A stretch of 64,000 bases of DNA, taken from Streptomyces sp. HUAS YS2. Its GTDB lineage: Bacteria > Actinomycetota > Actinomycetes > Streptomycetales > Streptomycetaceae. The position numbers and the translations under genes were made by a program. Below are positions 1 to 7,259 of this stretch, in pieces; position 1 is the stretch's first letter, and the number at the start of each line of letters is the position of its first letter. The notes below the pieces were generated by a model. The model was not told the DNA's origin, ran no database searches, and saw nothing but the letters and a program-made list of their open reading frames with translations. Location of the stretch: the NCBI RefSeq assembly GCF_033343995.1, contig NZ_CP137573.1, positions 2,451,001-2,515,000 on the forward strand. Direction: 5' to 3'.

Positions 1-3000
1 CGTCGCCGCCGTCGCCGACGACCAGATCCACGTACGAGGCGCCCGTGACGTCGGCGGTCAGCGACCAGGCCGGGTCGGCTGCCTTGAGCACCGGGGACTT
101 CACCTTCTCCGTCCCGTCGGCGAGCACGCTGAACTGGACGGTGCCGCGGCTGGTCTGGACGTCGTCCACGCCGACCTCGGCGGTGACGGAGGTGCACTTC
201 CCGCCCAGGTAGTAGCGGACCTTCGCCGGGGCGTGGGTGCCCAGGCCCTTGGCGTACGTCGCTCCCCCGATCCTCAGCGGGCCGCCGTCGCCGGTGCCCG
301 TCTCGCCGTTGGAGAGGTCCCGCTCGACCGGCCCCCAGCCGTTCTCCGCCGAGGTCCACTCCAGGTCGCTCGCCCAGGCGTCCGCGGTGGGCGGCGGCGG
401 CAGCGTGCGGACCGAGGCGGCGGAGGCGAGCTTCCGCTCCTCGCCCCCGACGGTGTACGTGACCGTCGCGCCGAGCGGATACGCGCGATAGGGCGCGTCC
501 GCGGGCGGCGTGACCTTCCAGGTGGCGGTGGCCTTCTCGCCGGCGGCGACGGAGCCGAGGGCGACCGGGCCGGCCGGTTCGGCGGTCCAGCCGTCGGGGA
601 GGGTGAGGGTGGCGGTCGCCGCGGAGACGGCGCCCGCCTCGTCGTTGGCGAAGACCGCGCTCACCTGGTTGGCCCGGCCCGGCTCCAGGGTCTCCGGGGC
701 GGTGATGCCGAGGGTGCCGCAGGCGGCCTTCTCGGCGGCCGGGCCCAGGTCGGTGACGGTGAAGGCGTCGAGGACGAAGTCCGCGCCGTCGGGGGCGTCG
801 CCGCGCTTGCGCAGACCCGTCCAGGTGTCGCCGCAGCCGGCGGTCACCGTCTCGGCGAAGTGCCCGGTGGTCCGCTGCTGCCCGATCGGGGTGCGACGGG
901 TCTCCACCGAGCCGTTGCCGTTGGCGCGGTCGTAGCCGGTGATCCACTCGTAGGCGCCCGCGTGGCTGGACTGGTAGTCGTACTCGACGCGGTAGCGGTG
1001 CCCGTCCTCCATGGGGACGGTCCAGGGCGCCGTCCGGTAGACCAGGCCGCTGTTCTCGTCGTGCGACTTGAGGGACTCGGCGCCGCCGATCACGTCGTCG
1101 ATCAGCTTTCCGTTCCAGCCGGCCTGGGTGTACGGGGCGTGGAGCTGGGCGATGTGGGTGCGCGGGTCGGTGGTGCCGCCGGAGTCGCCCTTGAGGAAGG
1201 GGCCCCAGCCCTGGTCGACGGCCTCGAAGTCCTCGTACCCGGCCGCCCCGGCCTTGGTCGCCGGGTCGTTGGTGACGATGCGGACGTCGTCGAGGCGGAC
1301 GGCCGCGGTGCTGCCCGCGGACGCCTCGATCCCGAGCGCGGTGGTCCCGTTGGCCGGCGCGGTGAAGGTGACCTTGGCGCGCTGCAGGTGGGTGCCGTTC
1401 CAGTCGGAGGCGGCGACCCGGTCCTCCAGGGCGGAGCGCCGTACGGTGACCGACTTCCCGCCGATCGAGAGCGTGGTCGGGCGGGTCTTGCCGGGCTCGA
1501 CCTCGATCAGGGCGGAGGCGGTGTACCGGGCGCCGGGGGTCAGGCCGGTGATCTGCTGGCGGACCGAGGCGACGGAAGAGCCGGTGAGCCGCGCGCTGTT
1601 GCGGCCCTGGTCATCGGTGTCACGGGCGACGGTTCCGGTCTTCGACCAGGCGGCGAGGGCCGCGTCGTTGAAGCCGGGGTCCCGGACCGGGGTGCCCTGA
1701 CCCCAGCGCGGGTCGCGGGGCTCGGGGGCGGCGGCGGGGTAGAGGACGTACGGCTGTCCGGCGGCGGCGGTCAGCGTGACCTTGCCGCGGCTGGGCCGGA
1801 CCGTCCCGGTCTTGACCCGGCCGTTGTCGGTGAGCTTGTACACGGTGTACGTGCCGGTGCCGGGGACGTCCCAACTCGTCTTCCCGCCGGCCTTGTTGTA
1901 GTGGTACAGCTTGGTGCCACCGTCCCACGGGAGCAGGTAGTTCTCGCCGTCGAGGACCTTGCGGCCGTTCTCGTAGAAGGCCCGGCGGCCGTTCTCGACG
2001 GTGCCGCGGACGCCGCCGGTGAAGGTGAGGTCGTTGCCGTTCCAGCGGGTGATCTTCTGCTGCTGGAGGTACTTGGCGGGCAGGTTCTTCTGCCAGATGT
2101 TGGCGTAGAAGCGGTTCCAGTCGGTCTCGCCGGTCCAGCCCTCGAAGTCCTCCAGGGCGGTCTGGCCGAGGACCGGGTGGTTGTTCCAGACGTCCTTCTC
2201 GCCGTTGCGGATGAAGCGGACGATCTGCGAGTTGAGGCCCTTGTTGGTCGCGCCGCCGTAGTCCAGGTCGTTGGCCCAGTGCGACCACAGGGAGGCGCGC
2301 TCGAACTTGTCGGACCACTCGGTGGCGACGTTCCAGCCCTGGGCCTGGACTGCCTGCATGGTCTTGTCGGCGATCCAGCCGTGCGTGTAGTAGACGTCGA
2401 TGTAGAGCATCGACAGGTTCGGGTCGGTCTCGTCGCGCAGCTGCCGGAAGCGGCGGGCGAGGTCGCCGCTGTTGATGTCGCGGCGCTGGTCGATGTAGTA
2501 GCTCTGGTTGAGCCAGTTCCAGCCGGGCTTCGATCTGTCGACCAGGGTCTCGCTGAAGTTCTTGGCCTCCGGGTACGACTCGGTGGCGTTGACGTGGACG
2601 CCGAAGCCGGCGCCCCACTTCTTGCCCTCCTTCAGGAGGGTGTTGAGGTCGGCGAGGCCGCCGGCCCGCTTGTTGTAGTTGCCGCCGTAGTCGGGGTGCG
2701 CGGAGTCGTGGCCCTCGGAGCCGTACCCCTTGAGCAGGGCGAACTGGCCGAGTCCGTCGGTGGCGAGGGAGATGCGCTTGACGTCGTCGAGGGTGCGCAG
2801 GAAGGGGTGGGTGGCGTTGGAGGCGAAGTTGAACGGGATGTGCGCGATCACCCGGTCCGGGGTCTGCTCGCTGCCGGGGGCCTTGACGCCGATCGCGGGG
2901 AAGGCGAGCGCGCCGTCCTGCCAGTCGACCTTCCCGTCGGCGTTGGCGTCGGGGGTGACGACGACCTTGGCCCAGGGCAGGTTGTCGCCGGTCTCGGGCT

Positions 3001-3778
3001 TGTCGGCGCCGGCGCCCCGGTAGGTCCACTGGCCGGACCAGACGCCGACGCGGGTCTCGGTCGCGGTCCTGCGGGCCTGGTGCCAGAAGCGGGCGCCGTC
3101 GCGGGCGCTCGCGCCGGAGGGCTTGTCGTAGCTGGAGTTCGACTCGACGGCGGCGGCGAGGGAACCCGTGTTGACGATCGCGTAGCCGGCGCCGACGGGG
3201 GCGGCCTCGGCGGCGGTGGCGTCGGTGATCTTCGCGAAGACGTCGGCGGTCCGGGTGGAGTCGGGGTCGAGCCGGGTGAAGGCGGTCTCGGCGCCGGTGT
3301 CGGCGGAGCCGACGGAGACCAGGTCGTGGCCGGGGATGTCGAGGGTGCCGACCCTGAAGGCGTCGGTGTCGCGGACGGCGGTGACCTTGAAGGTCGTGGC
3401 CCGGCCGCTGACGCTCAGGCCGGCGTCGATCTCGACGCCGGGCAGGTCGGGGAAGGCGAGGGTGTAGGCGGCGGAGCCGGCGGTCAGGACGGGCGCGCCC
3501 TTGGTCTGCACCGCGTACGCCGTGCCGTTCAGGACGACCCGGGTGACCGGGCCGGTGCTGCCGAGCAGCCGGGCGCCGGTGGCGCGGTCGGTGTACGAGA
3601 GGACCCGGGGGAAGTCCTCGGCGACGGAGACCGTGAGCTGGTCGGAGGCTATGGCGGCGGCGCCGTCCGCGCCCGGGTCGTCCTGGGCGAGGGCCGGTCC
3701 GGCCAGGGCGAACACGGCGGCGGAGGCGGCGGCGAGCGCGCAGGCCGTACGGAGTCTTCGCGACTTGGGGAGGGGCAT
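1..3778 (-). CDS. Endo-alpha-N-acetylgalactosaminidase, GH101 (partial, C-terminus outside window)
   Basis: Reading the minus strand from ATG at 3778 gives 1259 open codons that run off the left edge, so the stop is not seen. Residues 1-31 form a signal peptide (basic start, Ala-rich core, ALA cleavage site). The central part matches the GH101 family, which releases core-1 O-glycans (Gal-beta-1,3-GalNAc) from Ser/Thr of mucin-type glycoproteins. By family comparison Asp461 in LYIDVYY is the likely nucleophile and Glu487 in ATEWSDKF the acid/base. Around residues 1020-1095 lies a NEW3-like beta domain, and from about 1134 an NPCBM-type carbohydrate-binding domain (DLEWTSAENGWGPVERD, GLGTHAPAKVRYYL) is cut by the window edge. 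The enzyme is expected to be secreted. No good ribosome binding site precedes the ATG. The family call is confident; the catalytic residue assignment is by motif only. Confidence 0.88.
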   Translation of the reverse strand, partial: MPLPKSRRLRTACALAAASAAVFALAGPALAQDDPGADGAAAIASDQLTVSVAEDFPRVLSYTDRATGARLLGSTGPVTRVVLNGTAYAVQTKGAPVLTAGSAAYTLAFPDLPGVEIDAGLSVSGRATTFKVTAVRDTDAFRVGTLDIPGHDLVSVGSADTGAETAFTRLDPDSTRTADVFAKITDATAAEAAPVGAGYAIVNTGSLAAAVESNSSYDKPSGASARDGARFWHQARRTATETRVGVWSGQWTYRGAGADKPETGDNLPWAKVVVTPDANADGKVDWQDGALAFPAIGVKAPGSEQTPDRVIAHIPFNFASNATHPFLRTLDDVKRISLATDGLGQFALLKGYGSEGHDSAHPDYGGNYNKRAGGLADLNTLLKEGKKWGAGFGVHVNATESYPEAKNFSETLVDRSKPGWNWLNQSYYIDQRRDINSGDLARRFRQLRDETDPNLSMLYIDVYYTHGWIADKTMQAVQAQGWNVATEWSDKFERASLWSHWANDLDYGGATNKGLNSQIVRFIRNGEKDVWNNHPVLGQTALEDFEGWTGETDWNRFYANIWQKNLPAKYLQQQKITRWNGNDLTFTGGVRGTVENGRRAFYENGRKVLDGENYLLPWDGGTKLYHYNKAGGKTSWDVPGTGTYTVYKLTDNGRVKTGTVRPSRGKVTLTAAAGQPYVLYPAAAPEPRDPRWGQGTPVRDPGFNDAALAAWSKTGTVARDTDDQGRNSARLTGSSVASVRQQITGLTPGARYTASALIEVEPGKTRPTTLSIGGKSVTVRRSALEDRVAASDWNGTHLQRAKVTFTAPANGTTALGIEASAGSTAAVRLDDVRIVTNDPATKAGAAGYEDFEAVDQGWGPFLKGDSGGTTDPRTHIAQLHAPYTQAGWNGKLIDDVIGGAESLKSHDENSGLVYRTAPWTVPMEDGHRYRVEYDYQSSHAGAYEWITGYDRANGNGSVETRRTPIGQQRTTGHFAETVTAGCGDTWTGLRKRGDAPDGADFVLDAFTVTDLGPAAEKAACGTLGITAPETLEPGRANQVSAVFANDEAGAVSAATATLTLPDGWTAEPAGPVALGSVAAGEKATATWKVTPPADAPYRAYPLGATVTYTVGGEERKLASAASVRTLPPPPTADAWASDLEWTSAENGWGPVERDLSNGETGTGDGGPLRIGGATYAKGLGTHAPAKVRYYLGGKCTSVTAEVGVDDVQTSRGTVQFSVLADGTEKVKSPVLKAADPAWSLTADVTGASYVDLVVGDGGD

Positions 3779-3840
3779 GGGGACTAGTTGGCCCGCCTGA
3801 CCGAGCACCGTCAACGAGATCGCGACGGACGGACCCCGCC

Positions 3841-3870
3841 AGTCCAAGAACCCTCTTCGGTTAGTCCAAG
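3841..3870. promoter_or_regulatory. Direct repeat AGTCCAAG upstream of the GH101 gene
   Basis: AGTCCAAG occurs at 3841-3848 and again at 3863-3870, 22 bp apart (about two helical turns), 63-93 bp upstream of the GH101 start. On the coding strand it reads CTTGGACT twice. The arrangement suits a regulator binding one face of the DNA, but no regulator is identified. Confidence 0.3.
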
Positions 3871-3956
3871 TGACGGCAGAAGCGGGCTCGCCCGGGGGTC
3901 GCCGGGCCCGAGGGATGCCCCGTCGGCGCCGTCGGGATGATCCTTTCCGATAGATG

Positions 3957-3985
3957 TTGAAAGTTGAACGGAATAGGTCTACAGT
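3957..3985 (+). promoter_or_regulatory. Vegetative-type promoter of yceI
   Basis: TTGAAA at 3957-3962 and TACAGT at 3980-3985 are separated by exactly 17 bp and match -35/-10 consensus well. Transcription would start near 3992. GTTGAA occurs twice in tandem over the -35 region (3956-3961 and 3963-3968), suggesting an overlapping operator. Confidence 0.6.
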
Positions 3986-3992
3986 CGATGTC

Positions 3993-4006
3993 GTTGAAGG
4001 TTCAAC
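3993..4006. promoter_or_regulatory. Operator-like palindrome GTTGAA-GG-TTCAAC
   Basis: Perfect inverted repeat (6-bp arms, 2-bp centre) at the predicted transcription start of yceI. The same GTTGAA half-site occurs twice over the -35 box. TTGAA/TTCAA half-sites of this kind are typical of MarR-family operators, and yceI genes often sit under MarR control in actinomycetes. No marR gene lies next to it here, so the regulator is unknown. Confidence 0.5.
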
Positions 4007-4058
4007 CGAACCGGAACAATGTGCCGCCCCCCGCGCACCCGTCCCCAAGGAGCACGTC

Positions 4059-4670
4059 ATGGGTCTGTTCAACCGCAAGAGCAACGAAGCCGCCGTCGCC
4101 ACCGCCACCCTCCCCGTCGACCCGGCCCTGGCCGCCCTGACCGGCGACTACACGATCGACCCGGCGCACAGCAGCATCGGCTTCACCGTCCGCCACGCGA
4201 TGGTCACCAACGTCCGCGGCACCTTCGCCGAACACGAGGGCTCGCTGAAGCTGAACGGCTCCGACCCGGCCGACTCCTCCGCCGCCATCGACGTGAAGAT
4301 CGCCTCGATCGACACCGGCATCGGCGACCGCGACGGTCACCTGCGCAGCGGCGACTTCTTCGACGCCGAGCAGTTCCCGCTGATGACCTTCCGCTCCACG
4401 GAGGCCGCGCAGCTCGGCGGCGACAAGTACCGCGTCACCGGCGACCTCACCATCAAGGACGTCACCAAGCCGCTCTCCATCGACCTGGAGTTCAACGGCA
4501 CCGCGACGGACGTGTACGGCAACGAGCGCGTCGGCTTCGAGGGCTCGGCCGAGATCCTGCGCTCCGAGTGGGGCCTGACCTGGAACGCGGCCCTCGAGAC
4601 CGGCGGCGTGATGGTCAGCGACAAGGTCAAGCTGAACTTCGACATCTCCGCGATCAAGAACGCCGCATAA
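4059..4670 (+). CDS. YceI family protein
   Basis: 203 aa. The YceI/lipocalin-like domain spans residues about 27-200, starting at GDYTIDPAHSSIGFTVRHAM and containing DGHLRSGDFFD and a typical WNAALETGGVMVSDKV end. The family forms a beta-barrel that binds isoprenoid-type lipids; a precise role is not established. No signal peptide is visible (MGLFNRKSNEAAVA), so it is probably cytoplasmic, unlike periplasmic YceI of proteobacteria. The start at 4059 is chosen because AAGGAG at 4047-4052 lies 6 bp upstream; an in-frame ATG at 3954 falls inside the promoter and is rejected. A DnaN paralogue begins 34 bp downstream on the same strand. Confidence 0.9.
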   Translation: MGLFNRKSNEAAVATATLPVDPALAALTGDYTIDPAHSSIGFTVRHAMVTNVRGTFAEHEGSLKLNGSDPADSSAAIDVKIASIDTGIGDRDGHLRSGDFFDAEQFPLMTFRSTEAAQLGGDKYRVTGDLTIKDVTKPLSIDLEFNGTATDVYGNERVGFEGSAEILRSEWGLTWNAALETGGVMVSDKVKLNFDISAIKNAA

Positions 4671-4704
4671 CCGCGTTGTCAGTGCCCGCTGTCAGCATCG
4701 GAGC

Positions 4705-5805
4705 ATGGAACTCCGTATCGACAGCGTCGTGTTGACCGACGCAGTGGCCTGGGCGGCCCGCGTGCTGCCCGTCCGCTCTCCCGTGCCCGTCCTCGGCGGC
4801 CTCCTCCTGGAGGCCGCCGACGGCGTTCTGCACGTCTCCGGTCTCGACCACGAGGCCTCCGCACGGATCGAGGCCGCCGCCGACGTCGCCGAGCCGGGGC
4901 GGACCCTGGTCCTCGGGCGGCGACTCCTCGACATCTGCAAGGTGCTGCCCCGAGGCCCGGTGGAGCTCGCCGTGGAAGGCTCCCGGCTGGCCGTGACCGG
5001 CGGGGACGCCCGGTTCGGGCTGTCCCTGCTGCCGCTCGACGACTACCCGGCCCAGCCCGCACTGCCCGAGCATCGCGGGGTCGTGGACGCGGACGCGTTC
5101 GCGGCGGCCGTGGCGCAGGTCGCGGTGGCCGCCGGGCGGGACGAGTCGCTGCCCGTGCTGACCGGGATACGGCTCGCGCTCGACGGCGGGACGATGACGC
5201 TGGCGGCGACGGACCGCTACCGGTACGCGATACGGAGCCTGGAGTGGAAGCCGGAGGCCGAGGCCGAGCCGGCGGACGTGGTGGTGCCCGCGCGCCGGCT
5301 GACCGAGATCGCCCGTTCGCTGACCGGCGCGGGCCCGGTCCGGCTCTTCCTCGACGGCGGTTCGGCCGGCTTCGAGTCCGGCGGCATGCGCACCACGACC
5401 CGGCTGCTCGACGGACGCCTCCCCCGCCACGACAAGCTGTTCGCGCTCGGCGACCCAGTGACCGCCGTGACGGACCGGGCCCCGCTCCTGGAGGCCGTGA
5501 AGCGGGTCGCCGTGGTCGCCGACGGGGACAGCCCGCTCCAGCTGGAGTTCTCCGCGGACGCCGTCCATCTGCGGGCCGGCTACGAGGACGACGTCGCCTC
5601 CCAGCGGCTGCCCGGCGCGCTCAACGGCGGCGAGGCGATGACCGTCGCCTTCAACCCGGGGTACCTGCTCGACGCGCTGGGGTCCTTCGAGAGCCCGCGG
5701 ATCCGCTTCCACCTCCTGGGCCCCGGTCAGCGCGCCCTGCTCTCGGGCACCGAGGGGACGGCTCACCGGCACCTGCTGATGTCGGTGAAGCCGCCCCTGG
5801 TCTAG
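4705..5805 (+). CDS. DNA polymerase III beta clamp paralogue (DnaN-like)
   Basis: 366 aa with the three-domain sliding-clamp layout: N-terminal MELRIDSVVLTDAVAWAARVLP, middle domain with LPVLTGIRLALDGGTMTLAATDRYR, and C-terminal domain with MTVAFNPGYLLDALG. Clamps form rings on DNA and tether polymerases and repair proteins. The replicative dnaN of streptomycetes sits next to dnaA at oriC and usually ends in a MPVR-type tail; this protein ends RHLLMSVKPPLV, so it is most likely a paralogue with altered partner binding. It follows yceI by 34 bp, with a GGAG 6 bp before the ATG, and may be co-transcribed. Family call is firm; the role is unknown. Confidence 0.85.
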   Translation: MELRIDSVVLTDAVAWAARVLPVRSPVPVLGGLLLEAADGVLHVSGLDHEASARIEAAADVAEPGRTLVLGRRLLDICKVLPRGPVELAVEGSRLAVTGGDARFGLSLLPLDDYPAQPALPEHRGVVDADAFAAAVAQVAVAAGRDESLPVLTGIRLALDGGTMTLAATDRYRYAIRSLEWKPEAEAEPADVVVPARRLTEIARSLTGAGPVRLFLDGGSAGFESGGMRTTTRLLDGRLPRHDKLFALGDPVTAVTDRAPLLEAVKRVAVVADGDSPLQLEFSADAVHLRAGYEDDVASQRLPGALNGGEAMTVAFNPGYLLDALGSFESPRIRFHLLGPGQRALLSGTEGTAHRHLLMSVKPPLV

Positions 5806-5807
5806 GC

Positions 5808-5820
5808 AGCCCTTCGGGCT
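5808..5820. terminator. Short hairpin between convergent genes
   Basis: AGCCC-TTC-GGGCT, 5-bp perfect stem, fills the 13-bp gap between the convergent stop codons of the clamp paralogue and the TPM gene. It could end transcription in both directions, though the stem is short and there is no T-run. Confidence 0.35.
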
Positions 5821-7174
5821 AGAACCCGCCGCCGCCGTCGAAGCCGCCGCCTCCGCCGAAGTCCCCGCCGCCGAAGCCCCCGAATCCGCCGCCGTCACCG
5901 CCACCGAAGTCGCCGGAGTTGAAGTCGGCGCCGGAGTAGTCGCCGCCCCCGAAGTCGCCGCCGCCGTATTCGGCGGCGTACGCCGGGGTGGACAGGGCCG
6001 AGCCGAGCATGGTGCCGAGCAGCAGGCCCGGGAGCAGGCCGCCGCCGAAGTAGCCGCCGGCCCAGGGGCCGTAGGCCGGGCCGGCCTCCCAGTACGGGCG
6101 GGGCCCGCCGGCGGTTTCGACGGTGCGGGCCATCGGGTCCTGGCCGTCGTCGAGGCGGGCCGCGTCGGCGGCGCAGACCGGGACCTCGCGGGCGTAGCCG
6201 CCGGCCGGGGTCCAGGTGCGGTCCTCGATGGAGGGGCCGTGGCGCGGGTCGAAGAAGCAGGGCGGGCGGCGCTCCGGCAGCGGCCGGTGCTCGCGCCGGG
6301 CCGCGAGCACGGCCAGCGAGAAGCGGCCGTCCTCCACCTGTTCGGTCACGGCCCGCACGTCGTGCGGGTGCCGGGCGGAGCCCATGAGCGACTTGGCCCG
6401 GTCGTACGCGTCGAGGGAGCGTTCGTAGTCGCCGCGCATCGCGTCGTCGGCGCCCTTCTCCGCCGGATGGAAGTCGAGCCGTTCGAGTTCCTCGCCGAAG
6501 GCGGTGATGTCCTCGTCGACGACGACCCGAAGCTTCTCGAGCGCCTCACGCTCCTCCTCCTCCTTGCGGCGCCGGTTGCGGCGGACGACCGCGTACGCGC
6601 CGGCGCCACCGGCCACGACGACCGCGCCGAGCGTGATCAGGCCGCCCACGGGGACATCGTCCGAGGCGGCCGAGCCGCCGCTCCAGGACGCGGGGGCTGA
6701 GCCGCCGACGACCGGCAGGGCCTGGTCGACGAAGTTGTTCAGCTCGGTGTTGGCGTCCACACCGGGCTGCCGGACCGACGTGACCAGGTTGCGAACGGCG
6801 TCGCGCGACATCACGGAACGGTCCGCGCCGGCGTCGAACTTGTCACCGAGCCGGATCGCGTAGAGGCCGGTCACCCCGGTCTGGGTGCGCAGGTTGCGCA
6901 GGAGGTTCTGCTCGGGGAACTCGGAGGTGTCCGGGAGCACCGCCACGAAGACCGGTTTGTCGGCGTTCTCGATCTTCCGGGCGAGGGCGTCGGCCTGAGC
7001 CGTGGAGAGCTGGTCGGCCGCGTCCGGGTGGACGTAGACCGGGCCCTGCTTCAGGGCCGCGGCCGCGTCCTGGATGCCCGTGGCCCTGGCGCCCGCGACG
7101 GGCGCCAGGACCATGAGCAGCAGCAGCGCCAGCCCCGCCAGGGCCGACAGCACAGGTATCCGCCTCGTCCTCAT
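5819..7174 (-). CDS. TPM-domain membrane protein with Gly-rich tail
   Basis: 451 aa. A signal peptide (residues 1-32, ending PVAGARA) is followed by a TPM-like domain to about residue 160 (VYVHPDAADQLSTAQADALARKI, LRNLRTQTGVTGLYAIRLGD). A transmembrane helix lies near 177-197 (GGLITLGAVVVAGGAGAYAVV) followed by RRNRRRK, then a charged helical region containing a CFFDPRHG motif. The last ~55 residues are Gly/Asp/Phe repeats (GGGDFGGGD). TPM domains occur in membrane proteins linked to photosystem repair and phosphatase activity, but the role in streptomycetes is unknown. Orientation is probably extracellular N-terminus and cytoplasmic Gly-rich C-terminus, by the positive-inside rule. Confidence 0.75.
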   Translation of the reverse strand: MRTRRIPVLSALAGLALLLLMVLAPVAGARATGIQDAAAALKQGPVYVHPDAADQLSTAQADALARKIENADKPVFVAVLPDTSEFPEQNLLRNLRTQTGVTGLYAIRLGDKFDAGADRSVMSRDAVRNLVTSVRQPGVDANTELNNFVDQALPVVGGSAPASWSGGSAASDDVPVGGLITLGAVVVAGGAGAYAVVRRNRRRKEEEEREALEKLRVVVDEDITAFGEELERLDFHPAEKGADDAMRGDYERSLDAYDRAKSLMGSARHPHDVRAVTEQVEDGRFSLAVLAARREHRPLPERRPPCFFDPRHGPSIEDRTWTPAGGYAREVPVCAADAARLDDGQDPMARTVETAGGPRPYWEAGPAYGPWAGGYFGGGLLPGLLLGTMLGSALSTPAYAAEYGGGDFGGGDYSGADFNSGDFGGGDGGGFGGFGGGDFGGGGGFDGGGGF

Positions 7175-7259
7175 ACCCCCGAGTTACCCGAAATGCCGCA
7201 TTTCAGACCTTCGAGGCGGATCCGGGAGTGGAGAGGCGACTCCTGTCTGCCGGTCCCGG

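Noticed and set aside
233..3787. 1184-codon open frame on the plus strand
   Set aside because: Shadow of the GH101 gene on the minus strand: Arg/Gly/Val-rich low-quality protein with no domain, while the minus frame gives a signal peptide and GH101, NEW3 and NPCBM features.
3954..4058. Longer YceI starting at ATG 3954
   Set aside because: That ATG sits within the -35 region of the likely promoter; the ATG at 4059 has a good ribosome binding site and begins a normal-length protein.
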